DNA from: Rehmannia glutinosa | Taxonomy: Eukaryota > Streptophyta > Magnoliopsida > Lamiales > Orobanchaceae | Direction of reading: 5' to 3' | DNA: 64,000 nt | NCBI GenBank assembly: GCA_016081115.2 | Contig: CM071929.1 | Coordinates: 4,030,001 to 4,094,000 of the forward strand | Shown here: positions 25,517 through 38,000 of the stretch, one piece after another | Numbering within the stretch: position 1 is the stretch's first letter | Layout of the letters: every line of letters starts with the position of its first letter | Made by a program: the position numbers and the translations under genes | The notes under the pieces: model-generated | Told to the model about the DNA's origin: nothing | The model's database searches: none | What the model saw: the letters and a program-made list of their open reading frames with translations, nothing else

Positions 25517-28145
25517 ATGTCAAATTCAGATATAATTGGAGTGATTATTCATTACGGGGGCCAAATATTAATTGAAAATGTCTATCAAGTAGGATATAGT
25601 CGCCCTGCTATTGGAGCCACGAGAATTTCTCGAACGACAAATTTGGACGATTTGATATCTATGCTACATGATATTCTGGGTTTGGATAAAAATCGTTATT
25701 TGTTAAAAATATCCGGTAAATACTGTGATAACAACATGTCACGAGTCATTGCAATTAATACCAACCAAGACTTGTGGTTTTTCTTTGATCCGGAGGCCGG
25801 AAATAGAACTGTATATCTTTGTCGAGACGGAAGAAGTGCATCATAATGTCGTGTCTTACATTATGGGAGACAACACACTTGAAGCTCCTGTTACGATTCA
25901 AAGAACTAATAATATTGTTGTTAATGATTTGAACACATGACCTTCTGAATCCGATCAGCCCAATGTTGTTAGATTATTGCCTAAATCTAACCTCGATGAT
26001 CACGGGGATCATGAAATTTCACCTTCTGAACCGAGCGAAAATGGTAGGTACTTTGATGATACCTGATACCACTGGTAATAGCGTATCATTACTATACCTG
26101 CAACACTTTGAGGATGTTAGGACGGCTGGTAAGTTCAGTTGGGCCAGTGTTGTGTTATCTTTTTTGTATCGTCACAGTAACGCTTCGAGACACGTAAGCA
26201 TACTATATGTGGAGCCATGGCATTCTTTGTAGATTTGGGCTTGGTCTCGCATTTCAAGTATCGTGCCCCATCCAAAGACGATCTATGATAAATATGGGTG
26301 TTGTGGATCATTTGTGATGATGAGCTTGAGTTGCCTCTCTCTTGCGCCGTGCGGTCTTAGGTATTACGTATTGTTTTTTTGCATTTTTATTATATCTACA
26401 TGTTCACAATGATGCATTTCACTTATTCATTTATTTAAATATAAGTATTGAGTCTGATGCATGGGTTGTGGTTAAAGCAATCAGAGGAAATGTGGAAGAT
26501 CATTCCTATTTTGCTGGTATCATTCATGAATGTAAAGTTTTATTGTTAGAGTTGGAAAATGTTTCTTTTTATTATGTTAGGAGATCAGCGAATCAAGTTG
26601 CTCATAGTTTAGCTAGGGCGTCTGTTTCTATGTCTGGTTTCAAAGAGTGGAAGGATGTGCCTCCGCTTTTTTTATGTAATTCTCTGCAGGTTGATTTGCA
26701 TTCTTAATGAAAGTTTATTTTAACCTCAAAAAAAAATTATTTCAGATGGGTACAACATTATAACTTTACTCATACTGCTAGCCACTCAGTACGGATATAT
26801 AGGGAGATGTTTGATCGGTTAACAGAGGCACAAGTAAGTGTTTAAATTATTTCTATAATAAGTGTTTAAATTAATATTAATGTAAATTCCTTTTTTGGCA
26901 GTGGACTTGGGAACCATATGACCTAAACTCGCCCGATATATCTATTCTTGGTGAAAGATGTCTCACAGCTAATTGGATGAGCCAATGCCCACTTATTATA
27001 TATGCCACAGTGGAGATACACTATCCTAATCGAGTGACCCGTCATTTTGGTATACGACAGGGTATACCAGAGGCTATATCACATTCACATGAGATGTTAC
27101 ATAGCGTAACTTGTAGGGGGAGAAGTGGAATGGCATGGTCGAATTTCCATGATAGTTGGGTAACTTATTGGCAGAACAGAGCTACTTCAAGAATCCAGGG
27201 CTACTAGATTAATGGTGGTAGTCATACAGAGGACGGATATATGGAATGGTATCGTCGCATTACACGACTACGCATTACTCCATCACATCTTGAGATGGAG
27301 ACGGGATACCAGTCATCAGATATTACAGCTCACGATGCCATTGTAAGATTATATATATATATATAATATTTGCATCTAATTATGACATTCAAAATTACTT
27401 ATACAAAATTATATTTACTTTCAGAGTAATCGGATGAGACGATTGAGGCTTGGTGCAAATGACGATTGTAGTCATGGCCACATCTGCGAGAATTGTTATG
27501 GATATCGGTGATGAAATAGAGAAGCATATTCGCTTGTCTCAAAACATTGCATCACATACTGGACAGGATGCCCCTGCTGAAGATACCACGACGACCACTC
27601 AGTACATGCCCACCACATTTGCACCCCCCGATGTACACATGGCTGGTCCTTTGAGATCCACACCTCAGATGCATCATGGTATGAATACTAATACTAATTC
27701 ACGTACATTTATAGATATATGTTTCAGGTGTCATGATATTTTGATCTTATTTTTCGAGATATGGTGATCCATCTCATGGGTATGGTAGAGATTATTATGT
27801 TCCCCAGTATTCACAGACAGACTCATATTTTTTCACGCCTCCAGTTACTGGACCATCATGGATATCATATACATCACTTCTACAGTCCGATACTGGCATG
27901 ATGTCCCATTATTTCTCAAGGTTTTGATCAATCCAGAGTTGGGCGCCCTGAATTTCATACGTCACCTGTTGCATTTTGCCCGGTTAGCAGCGCCAGTAAC
28001 ACACATGATGATGATGATGATGATGTTGATGATACACAGTCTGTTCAAGCGAATGACCATGTAGATGCAATTAGACGTAGAAGGAGATGTCAGATACAAC
28101 ATCCTAGATGTGGCACTGGGGGCATAGGTATTAGGATTTTTATTG
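25517..28145 (+). pseudogene. Plant mobile domain (PMD) protein of a MULE, broken
   Basis: The N-terminal frame (25517-25855, MSNSDIIGVIIHYGGQILIE) resembles the PB1-like head of MuDR-type proteins. The PMD follows in pieces: QHFEDVRTAGKFSWASVVLS and YRH near 26100, IWAWSRI near 26235, SLAPCGLR at the end of that exon. After an intron (donor at about 26359, acceptor TTTCAG at 26739-26744) come WTWEPYDLNSPDI, PLIIYATVEIHYPNRVTRHF and GRSGMAWSNFHDSWVTYW up to 27204, then EWYRRITRLRI. The tail ends with RRRRCQIQHPRCGTGG near 28070-28120, typical of these proteins. Frame changes near 25840 and 26200 and a stop at 27205 break it. PMD proteins MAIN and MAIL1 act in genome stability and silencing; TE-borne versions are of unknown function. 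Confidence 0.72.
26430..26737 (+). mobile_element. LINE 3' end (RNase H and poly-A) nested in the PMD intron
   Basis: An open stretch of about 85 codons to the stop at 26705 reads ESDAWVVVKAIRG, FYYVRRSANQVAHSLARAS and the usual LINE RNase H end, then a short UTR and an A-run at 26728-26736. This is the extreme 3' end of an L1-type element. It lies between the donor and acceptor of the PMD gene, so it would be spliced out. Target duplications are not clear (TTATTT on both sides at best). Confidence 0.8.
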
Positions 28146-28329
28146 TGTGAAGACAAATATTGTATCAAGATATATTTTATCATCATATTATTGTGTATTG
28201 TCTCGATATTTAGATTTCACCTTTATATTAATGTGAATTGTCAAGACATAAAATACTGATGTGTTTTCCATTCACGATTATTGTTAACGGATAATAAAAT
28301 TTACTTGTAATATTAATATAACGATTTTT

Positions 28330-28445
28330 TTAATTATAGTTGGTAATCGTTATTTCGATTAACGACTAGAGAATTCACGGATAAAAATCCTGATTCTCTA
28401 GTCGTTAATCGAATTAACGACTAGGCAGTTTTTTTCCAGTCGTTA
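28330..28445. repeat. Adjacent perfect-arm hairpins in the MULE right subterminal region
   Basis: TCGATTAACGACTAGAGAAT pairs with ATTCTCTAGTCGTTAATCGA around a loop of about 20 bases, and CCAGTCGTTATT pairs with AATAACGACTGG a few bases on. The shared AACGACT core matches the terminal repeats. Confidence 0.75.
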
Positions 28446-28639
28446 TTACTAATAACGACTGGCATAAAAAATTTAATTTTTTTTTGAACTTTGGTCGTTG
28501 CTGCTATCAACGACTAAGCTTTAGCCGTTGATGAGTTTAATTTTTTAAAAAGCCCCATTTATACTACAATTGTGTAATTTTTACCCCCATATGCAATATT
28601 ATATTAAAAAAGCTCGAGTTTTTGTACTTTTGGAATTTT

Positions 28640-29100
28640 TCTGGATTTATCTTTTTTTTTTTTTTTTTTTTTTGTAATTACCCCAAATCATATTATTTTT
28701 TTAATTATCCCAATATTTTATTGGGACAAATGATGATGGGTTGAATACCAAAATTTGCCCCATGAAGATGAATAAAGATAGAAGGAAATATTAAATGAAA
28801 GGGATTGAAAAAGAAATTTGGGTGGTGCGTCGTGAGATTGCCAGAATCTGTCAGATTATGGGCAAACCCACCAAACGAAACTATCATCTTACATATATCA
28901 AGTAAATTTTTATTCATATGCAATTAATACTTACAAATAAATTTTAAATAAGTTTTAGATTTAAAAATATTATTAATATTTGTTGCATAGAGTAATTTCC
29001 AATTATTATGCATAATAAAAGTATATGTGTACGTCAAAACTATTATAGTATTATATGTAATAAATTCATAAATATATATTAAAAAATTATAAATAAGTAG
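28640..29100. other. AT-rich spacer, no gene seen
   Basis: Contains a 24-base T-run at 28651-28674. Open frames here show no domain. Confidence 0.45.
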
Positions 29101-29104
29101 AATA

Positions 29105-29300
29105 CACGAGTATCACGTGGTCGAACGAATTGATTAGATCTCAAATCCAAATTATCATTGTATGACCATGTCACAATTTTTAATATTGTGGGCCCAATAT
29201 ATGATTTATGAAAATCTTTATACTGTGGATGCGTATCTACTTTAATATATAAAGTATATGTAACAGGTGGAAGTGTATGATCGACTTTCTTGAAATAATA
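29105..29300 (+). promoter_or_regulatory. Orphaned duplicate of the copy B promoter
   Basis: Block-by-block match to 22830-23025: GAGTATCACGTGGTCGAACG, GATCTCAAATCCAAAT, TCATTGTATG, GTGGATGCGTAT, GGTGGAAGTGTAT, TTTCTTGAAATAA. No beta-glucosidase exon follows for 2.2 kb; exon 1 of copy C starts at 31510. It is probably the original promoter of copy C, displaced by later insertions. Confidence 0.75.
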
Positions 29301-30000
29301 ATTAACAACATTATCTAATTATTAAAAAAGATTAGCCCTGCTTATCTGTAATTTAACACTGAAAATTTTATAATACTGAGTATAAAATATAATTCATAAT
29401 ATATATAATAATTAACATATTATAATGGGAAATTCAAAAAAAATTATAATGAAAATGATATTGTATTCTATTAACCAAGTTCAATTATACTTCTTAAAAA
29501 ATCGGTTGGACTGGTCATTCTGACTTCGAGTAGTTCTGAAAAAAATAATAATTAAAAACTCAAAATTTTAAACTTGATATTTTGTTGTATTTATTTAATT
29601 ATTTTAATTTTGGGCTATATTAAATTTCTCTAAATTATTTATTTATATATATATTTATTTTTTAAAATGTAATGCATAAGAATTAGATATTTTTTCTCAT
29701 AAGAATTATATATATATATAATCTAGTATAGTATGATTATTTTTATTGATCACCAACACTAACAAATAGGAAAAATCGGGTAATTACAATTTTAGCCCCA
29801 CGTGGTTGACAATAATAATCCTACAAAAATCACGATTTTGCATAAAAGTTCCGTGACATTCAAAAAAAACTACGGATTGTCAAATTTACAGTTGCCAAAA
29901 AAATTAAAAATTCCACGTGTCCATATTTTTTTGTCAAACCCATTAATGTAAAAACTAGTTTCGTTTATGCAAGGCCGTGTCAAAAAATATGGGACCTGAG
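29300..30000. other. AT-rich spacer with a degraded repeat
   Basis: 29770-29960 contains GGTAATTACAATTTTAGCCCC, similar in style to the M1 MITE ends but not matching them well. No gene. Confidence 0.4.
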
Positions 30001-30007
30001 ACAATAT

Positions 30008-30229
30008 TTAGAAGGGGCCAAAGTAAAAATATAGAGATTTCATATTCTTTCTTACTTTTTCAAATGCAAAATCACCTATTAAAATTTTATAATGTTTTAA
30101 TATACTACTTTTAATGTATAATAATAATATGCTCATTCCATCTAATTTATATTGGGATGTAGTTGACCTTAAATAAGATTTTAATAATTTTAATTTTGAA
30201 AAAGCTTCTCCAGCAGAAGTAAATGTCAC
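30008..30229 (-). pseudogene. hAT-family transposase dimerisation domain, remnant
   Basis: Reads SAGEAFSKLKLLKSYLRSTTSQ-type sequence, then GDFAFEKVRKN. This is the C-terminal dimerisation region of hAT-related proteins often annotated as zinc-finger MYM-type 1-like. It is about 70 aa of a protein usually 600-800 aa long. The flanking GGGACCTGAGACAATATTTAGAAGG and GGGCCCC...CTAAGGCAATTG (30860-30895) are also typical of this family's degenerate copies. Confidence 0.7.
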
Positions 30230-30984
30230 TATTATGGTTAATAATATTCTATGAGCAATAGTATTTGAAAAAGAATATAAATTTTATGTAGTTTGGTACC
30301 TCAATTGTAGTCTTACTTTCTATGTTCAAAATTTCTTTTACTACTCTTAACATAACCAAATAAATATAAATTTAAATTAATATATTAGCGAAATGTGAAA
30401 ACTTGGAGAAAATTCAATTTGCATCGTTTCTTTTCCGTGGCTAATTAATATAGTTTTATTGTGCAAAATTTTGAATAGGTAATTTAGATGCTAAAAAATG
30501 TAGAGATGTTGTCAAAAATAAAAATCGTATAGATTGCTTATAAATTATAATACAAAATTAGACTAGTTGATTTCTATAAAATCTAATTGAATATTTACAC
30601 GGTAATTATACACCAACCAATTCCTACTTATCGGGCCTTTATTTATTCAATAAATAAGAATTGAAACGTTAATCTTTTTTTAATAATAAATTAGTTAAAG
30701 ATACTAATTATCTCTTATTATCTAGACACTTAATTGTCTCTATTTTTTCCAAGTTGTACGTCACTTTGTAATCTTTAAATCTCAGTATTTATGCACATAA
30801 TCTACAAAATTAATCCTACTCTTTAAATATATATGTGTGTGTTATATGCATGAAATTCGGGCCCCAAAAAATTGAGAGCCTAAGGCAATTGACAACATTC
30901 CACACGGCTGTGCGTTTATGTGAACATCCTTTAAGTTAGTTGACACTTTGATAGTACATATACTTAGGGAGAGAAATATTAGTT

Positions 30985-31345
30985 GGAGAATGTATTGATT
31001 TCCACGTTAGTAGCGGATGGGATCTTCTCGTTTTGAAATTGTGTTTCATCTTATGATCTTATATTCTACTGGACGAATGATTGACACGTGTAAAAAAAAT
31101 TAACATATTAAAAAATACACAATTAACCCTGGATTTATGTTTCAAAATTCATATGACATCTTTTGTACACGTGTCAATCGCGTGTTCCAAAATTGTGTTT
31201 CATCTTATATTGTCAGATCGCACGGATAATTAATATATGTACAAAAAACTGTCATATAAATTTTGAAGATAAATAAAGTTTCTTAATTGTGGATTTTTAA
31301 TATGTTAATTTTTGTACAAAATTGTTGGATAAGATGCAACACGTT
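30985..31345. repeat. MITE family M2 copy upstream of beta-glucosidase copy C
   Basis: Same ordered blocks as 9855-10115. Its arms carry inverted GTTTCATCTTAT / ATAAGATGCAAC sequences. It lies 165 bp before the copy C start codon. Confidence 0.6.
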
Positions 31346-31839
31346 TTGGAACAAAATATAAATTTGCAATGTACCCGTAAAAACCGTTTGCTCAGCTGTC
31401 TTATATTTAAAATATTGATTTCCCATAAAAGTAAGAATATAAAATGCATATCGCGTAATGGCCTCTTCAGCTGGGATGCCGAAGACAGGGCAGAGCAGAA
31501 AGAGAATAAATGAAGAATAATAAATTCAGGGGCATTATTGTCTCAAATTGTTTAGTTTTGCTGCTATCAGCAATTTCTACAGTCAAATCCTCCATTAATG
31601 AAGAACAAGATAACATCAAAAATCGGATTTTCCAAATGGGTTTCTTTTTGGAGCTGCCACTTCTGCATATCAAGTATGTTTTTCTCTTAATTTGTTTTCT
31701 TCACTTTCACCAATGTTTCTTTTTTCATGAAAAATATGATACTTTCATCATTTGTTTAGATCGAAGGGGCATTTCTTGAAGATGGTAAGAGTCTAAGCAA
31801 CTGGGACGTTTTCTGCCGGATTGATGGTAATAACATAAA

Positions 31840-32110
31840 GGGATAATTACAAAAACTACCCTTGATCATGGGGTAATTACAGAAAAACCTAGAAACGTAT
31901 TAAATTTACAAAAACCACCCTTGAAGTTTGATTCTGTCTTAATTTTAAGGGGTTAACTCTTTCAAAAAAAAAATAAAAATTTAAGGGGTTAACTGTAACA
32001 TTTCTATAAATATAAGGGGCTTCTGAAAATAATTTTCTTATAAAGTGGAAAAATGTAAGAGGAAATTTTTGTAATTTTGAAACTAGTCTGGGTTTTTTTG
32101 TAATTATCCC
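31840..32110. repeat. MITE M1 in intron 2 of copy C
   Basis: Ends GGGATAATTAC and GTAATTATCCC; flanks TAACATAAA and TAGAATAAA agree at 7 of 9 bases. Intron 2 of copy A lacks it. Confidence 0.85.
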
Positions 32111-32340
32111 TAGAATAAATTCATCTACAATACGACCACTAGCCTCTATTTTATATGGTTTCCATTTAATGTGGATTTTGACTTTGATGTGTTTGAAAAT
32201 GCCAGGTAGCATAGCAGATGGGACAAATGGTGATATAGCTGTAGATCATTACCATCGTTACATGGTATTAATCCTACATTGTTTTGCTTAAATCTTAAGA
32301 GATTGAAGATTGTTTTAAGTGGTTTGTTCTTTGTTTTTTT

Positions 32341-32625
32341 GGGGGATAATTACAAAAAACTCCCTGAGGTTCAGGCTAATTACAAAAAAAACCAGAAAAT
32401 TTTGAAAATTACGAAAAACCCCTTGAGGTTGCTCTGTTTTACATTTCCCGCTTCATAAACAAAAAAACATTTCAAAACCTCCCCTGATACTTACACAAAT
32501 ATTAAAATTAACCCCTTAAATTTATAAGACAAAAGCAAACGTGAGGGGGCTTTTTGTAATTTTGAAATATTTCTGGGTTTTTTTGTAATTAGTCCAAACC
32601 TCAGGGAGGTTTTTGTAATTATCCC
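32341..32625. repeat. MITE M1 in intron 3 of copy C
   Basis: Ends GGGATAATTACAAAAAAC and TTTTTGTAATTATCCC with CTGAGGTTCAGGCTAATTAC inside. T-rich flanks hint at a duplication but are low complexity. Confidence 0.85.
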
Positions 32626-32644
32626 TTCTTTTTTTGGCTAATGA

Positions 32645-32788
<144 letters not shown>

Positions 32789-32980
32789 TAATTTTTTGAT
32801 AATTTGTCTTTCTGATTTTGAATATAGGAGGAAGATTTGGGGGAGTTAACCAAAATGGTATCACCTTCTATAACAAAATTATTGACAATCTCCTACTTAG
32901 AGGTACTATGCAATGTGGTGATTTTCTTAATCATTCATTGCTTTTTAGTTTTTAGATCCTTCAATTACGATTAATAGTTT

Positions 32981-33091
32981 AACCACGAGCTTGTAGTTCA
33001 AGGGTATTGATCAGGCTTCGAACCCAGTATCTTTCAGTTTCTTTGAAATTTATCCTATCCCCTCCAACCAGTACTATCAACTTATTAAAAA
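32981..33091 (+). repeat. SINE S1 in intron 5 of copy C, 18-bp duplication
   Basis: Starts AACCACGAGCTTGTAGTTCA (A-box-like), has GCTTCGAACCC (B-box) and ends CTTATTAAAAAA. Flanked by 18-bp direct repeats with two mismatches (32963-32980 and 33092-33109). Copy A has a single uninterrupted version of this site near 19099-19123. Confidence 0.8.
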
Positions 33092-33123
33092 AATAACGAT
33101 TACTAGTTTGTTTCAGTTGATAA

Positions 33124-33231
<108 letters not shown>

Positions 33232-33273
33232 TAAGTACATATATGATTGATCTGAATGCTAAATTAATCTTAC

Positions 33274-33469
33274 GGGTAATTACAAAAATTACCCCTCAGG
33301 TTCAGCCTAGTTACAAAAAGTTACTCTATTTTGAATACCCCTCTTGAGAATGCATTGATGGTGCAATTACATTTGTAAGAGAAAAACAAATGTCAAGGGG
33401 CTATTTCTAGTGCTTTTTTGTTGTTGTTGTAATTACGCTAAATCTCAGGGTTAAGTTTGTAATTAACCC
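33274..33469. repeat. MITE M1 in intron 6 of copy C, 10-bp flanking repeat
   Basis: Ends GGGTAATTACAAAAATTACC and TTTGTAATTAACCC. Identical TTAATCTTAC at 33264-33273 and 33470-33479. Copy A has a related empty site (GCTAAATTATCTCATGAAGT); its own intron 6 MITE is elsewhere, so the two insertions are independent. Confidence 0.9.
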
Positions 33470-34530
33470 TTAATCTTACGAAGTACCACTCTGTTGCAGT
33501 AACATCTTGTTTAACAGGGATCGATTATCTGCGAATGATGTTACTATTCGAATGATTTCATACAAGGAAATTTGTCATTAAACTGTCTGACGTATGGCGT
33601 ATTGATGCACAAAATCATGTATCATTTTTAACAGGGAAGAATTTGTTCATTTTGCTGAAACATGTTTCGAAAAGTTTGGTGATCGAGTGAAGTATTGGAT
33701 CACAATCAACGAACCAAACATATTTTCAGATATGGGCTATGAAAGGGCACAATACCCCCCGGCTCGTTGTTCGCCTCCATTTGGTAACTGTGCCATTGGT
33801 AATTCAGATGTTGAGCCTTTGATTGTGGTGCACAATATGTTGTTGGCACATGCCAAAGCTGCTAAATTATATCGCCAGCAGTTTAAGGCAAGTATCAGTG
33901 ATCAACAAGCTAATTGGAAGAAAATATATAGTGTGGGTGTTTAAAAGTTTTAAGTTCTCTTGTATGTCTTACATACCAAGTGTGATTGTTGATGCAGTCC
34001 AAAGTGGATGGTATGTTGAGCATCTCTGTGCATGCATTCATGTACATACCACTGAGAGATGACAAGAATGATGAGGAGGCTGCAAATAGAGCCTTAGCTT
34101 TCAATGTTGCTTGGTAAGTGTTGAGCGTAAATTGCAATTTAGTCCTGTAACTATAGGCGTGTGACAAAATTGGTCTTTTTAATTTAGTCACGTTACTTTC
34201 TATGACGCTTTATTTTCATTGAAAAGGACGTTGGATCCACTCGTATTTGGGGATTACCCTCTGGAAATGAAGCGTTATCATGGAAGCGAATTACCAAAGT
34301 TTTCTTCGGAGGAAAGAGCGCTTTTAAGAGAGAGCATAGATTTTATTGGGATAAACCATTACGGCACGCTTTATGCAAAGGATTGTATACATTCCAGTTG
34401 CGTTTGCAATGATTCAAGCTGCACCCAAGGCAATGACCGTCCAATCAGAGGGTTTGTGCAAACTACTGGACAGCGCAATGGTGTTTCAATTGGTGAACCA
34501 GTATAATTTCTTACAAACAATTTTCCATTC

Positions 34531-34797
34531 TGATAATTGCAAAAACACCCCTGAAGTTTGGGCTAATTACAAAAAAACCCAGAAATATTTCAAAATTACA
34601 AAAAAAAAATCAGGTTTTATTATGTCTTAAAATTTAAGGGAGTAGTTATAATATTTTTATAAATGTCAGGGTTTTTTTTAAATGTTTTTTTTGCTTATGA
34701 AGAGGAAACTGTAAGACGGAATCGATTTTGAAATCTTCAAAAACATCTCGGTTTTTTGTAATTAGTCCGAACCTCAAGGGTGTTTTTGTAATTTTTA
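34531..34797. repeat. MITE M1 in intron 9 of copy C
   Basis: Diverged ends TGATAATTGCAAAAACACCC and GTGTTTTTGTAATTTTTA with GTTTGGGCTAATTACAAAAA inside. Confidence 0.75.
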
Positions 34798-35058
34798 CTT
34801 ATCCATTTGTTAAAAGTCTAATATTGACAAAATCATGGAACATCTTTATTCATTCCTCTTGCAGACAGGAGTGGGTCGATTTTATGTGGTTCCCAAAGGC
34901 ATGGAAGATATTGTCCTTTATATTAAGGAGAGATAGCATAACAAGCCAATGATTGTCGCGAAAATGGTAAATAGTTGTATTCAGTTCTGTTGATCAACTC
35001 AAGCATTACACTTATTACAGAGCTTCTAATGATCTGTAAAAAGTTATCTTTCTCTACA

Positions 35059-35446
35059 GGGATAATTACCAACAAGAAAAAAAAAAAAAGAGGTTTGATG
35101 AAATTATAGAAAAACGAAGACGTGTTTTAAAATTACATCAAATGAGGTTTGAGTACGTATTATATTTGGCCAGACTAGTTAGTTGACTAGATGTAATTTG
35201 CGGATGCCGTCAAATATTTTACAACCCCTCATTTTTTCTAAATATTACGAGTAGTCACAACTCTTTGTCTGTCTCTTTGTAATATTTCGAAAAGCTGATG
35301 TGTGTAATTGTAAATGTAAGACGAACAGTTTAGGCAATTTGTGTGTGTATCGATTTTTATTGTAAATGTCTGGCTACTTCTAAGGTTTTTTTTTTTTTTT
35401 TTTTTTTAGTTACTCCAATCCTAAGGTACTTTTTTTAATTATTCCT
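35059..35446. repeat. MITE M1-related element in intron 10 of copy C
   Basis: Starts GGGATAATTACC and ends TACTTTTTTTAATTATTCC. The interior differs from the other copies and includes an 18- to 20-base T-run near 35390, so it may be a longer subfamily member. Confidence 0.55.
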
Positions 35447-35750
35447 AATTTATATCTGCATTTTGTATGCATATCAACTTTTATTTCTTCATACTATTTT
35501 TTTCTCTCTCTATGTGTGGTGTAGAAGCTGATCTGAGTTAAATTCCAGGTTATTCATCACTGGTCAATGAAGATGACAACAACCAGATTAATGATGTGAA
35601 GAGAATTCATTATCATCAGTCATATCTTGCTTATCTTGCTCAAGCTATTAGGTAATTAAGTTTTTAATTATTAACAGTTGCAATTGTCAACAATCTGCAG
35701 TACGTTTGCATTGCAAGATCATAAATTTTGTTAGATTTTTTTTTAAAAAA

Positions 35751-36035
35751 GGGATAACTACAGAACCCCCCTGAGGTTCGGGCTAATTAAAAAAAAAAAA
35801 AAACCACAGATTTTAAGAAGTTACAAAAAAACCTTTAGGTTTGATGTGTCTTACATTTCCCCCTTCATATACAAAAAGCATTTCAAAAGCTCCTTTACAT
35901 TTATCAAAATATTACATTTACCCCTTAAATTTAAAACACAATCAAACCTGAAGGAGCTTTTTGTAATTTTTAAAAATCTCTTGGTTTTTTTTTTGTAATT
36001 AGGCCAAACCTTAGGGGCTTTTTGTAATTATCCCC
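35751..36035. repeat. MITE M1 in intron 11 of copy C (first)
   Basis: GGGATAACTACAGAACCCCC at the left and TTTTTGTAATTATCCCC at the right, with GAGGTTCGGGCTAATTA and its complement inside. Confidence 0.85.
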
Positions 36036-36189
36036 AAAAAAAACAGCCACAGGGGTTCCAAAACCTCACTCTGTCTGCTAAGTTTCCTTTTCAGGAAAAC
36101 AGAATTTTTACAAAATTCTATCTCCAATATTTGAGCAGGTTCGCTAGGAAATAGTTAGTCGTCAAATTTCTGTACAAGAACAATTTGAT

Positions 36190-36285
36190 TGACGGAACTA
36201 GGTGTTAGATCCCTGAGTCTTTCATATTATTTGAGATATATCTCCCTCTAACCACTTTGCCCAACTTATTAAAAAGACGTTCTGA
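36190..36285 (+). repeat. SINE S1 fragment in intron 11 of copy C
   Basis: The tail half matches the SINE at 32981: TTTCATATTATTTGAGATATAT, CTCTAACCACTTTGCCCAAC and TTATTAAAAA. The A-box head is not recognisable. Confidence 0.5.
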
Positions 36286-36439
36286 GTTATGGAACTATTG
36301 AATTATAGAAAGCATTTCAAAATCTAATGAGTTCACTTCTATAGTTTTATATCTGCTAAGTTACAGTGTCTGGATACACTAAACATCTAATTGGGTATAT
36401 ATATCCAATGTGCCGTTCAAGTGGTCTTAATACATATAA

Positions 36440-36980
<541 letters not shown>

Positions 36981-36999
36981 TGATTTGAAGTACAGGATT

Positions 37000-37980
37000 G
37001 AGGGTGGAGCCAGAAATTGGAGTCACTAAAATGTCTTATATATGCATATTAATAAAACTTCTAATAGTATTCTTTTGGGATATTATTATTATTCTGCAAA
37101 TAACGATATCTTGATTTCTTGTTTTTCTATCTACATTATGGTGTATATAATTTGTTATTTTAAGATTATTAAAAGCCTGCTTTTTTTCGAAATAGTTTTG
37201 TTAAATTTGTGTTTTATTCAATTGACGTACACTTAAATATATTCATGAGATTATGTTCCAACATGCCATTTTTTACTACTTACAGACTCGAGAAAATTTG
37301 TGTGTTTACAAAAATCCCAAGCAGCCCCTCCATTTTGGCATGCTAGCAAGAGGTCATTAGAAGATTGATGAACTCCTTGATTTAGTATCTTTTTTTATTT
37401 TATAATTTATGGACAATCTAATCCAGCAGAATAAAATATCGATCAGTAATATACAATTGTTTAATATGTTGTTTACGCTCTAATCACGAAGATCTTTATA
37501 CTAGAGGACTTCTTTCTATCATTTATTTAAGTTGTATTCTTAATAGCTGGTTAGCTACACTACTTATATGTTGGGAAATTCCATAGGGGCTCATATGAGT
37601 TTAGATAAATTTTAAAATAAAAAAAAAAAATCTCTTTGATGGTTAAAAGGAGTAAAAAAAATAGTTAAAATATTTCCCTCTTCCTCTGGCACCATAATAG
37701 TACACTAATAGAAAAAGAACGAGAAAAGAGAGTGAAAAATGGTTATTCTTGTAACCATCAAGAAGAAAAAAAAAAAAAAAGGCAAGGAGAATTCTTTACA
37801 GCTGATTTTTCTTGTGACTTTTATTATTGTTCGTTAATGATTAACATGGATCAAATAAGTATATTAAGCCACGTTAATTTATGTTCTACACTTGTGAGAA
37901 TTAATTCTGAGATTTCTAAGATTTTGGGAATAGAGAACTTGATGGATTTTACGAGGGAAACGAAAATCTGCTATATGTGG
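37000..37980. other. 3' flank of copy C and spacer
   Basis: Up to about 37450 it resembles the 3' flanks of copies A and B. The remainder is AT-rich with no recognised gene; an A-run at 37766-37779 is the only notable sequence. Confidence 0.5.
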
Positions 37981-38000
37981 TATCATAACCTTGTTTGAGA

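Larger units (their letters stand above)
24700..28620 (+). mobile_element. Mutator-like element carrying a plant mobile domain gene
   Basis: The two ends are diverged inverted repeats of about 150 bp. Left end 24700-24850: GGTTTAATTTTTTAAAG, GGTCGTTG, TATCAACGACTAG. Right end 28470-28620, read in reverse: GGGGCTTTTTAAAAAATTAAA, CTTAGTCGTTGATAGC. AACGACTA motifs recur in the subterminal regions. The interior encodes a PMD protein (separate entry) and no recognisable MULE transposase, so the element looks non-autonomous. The exact termini and the expected 9-bp duplication could not be fixed. Confidence 0.6.
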
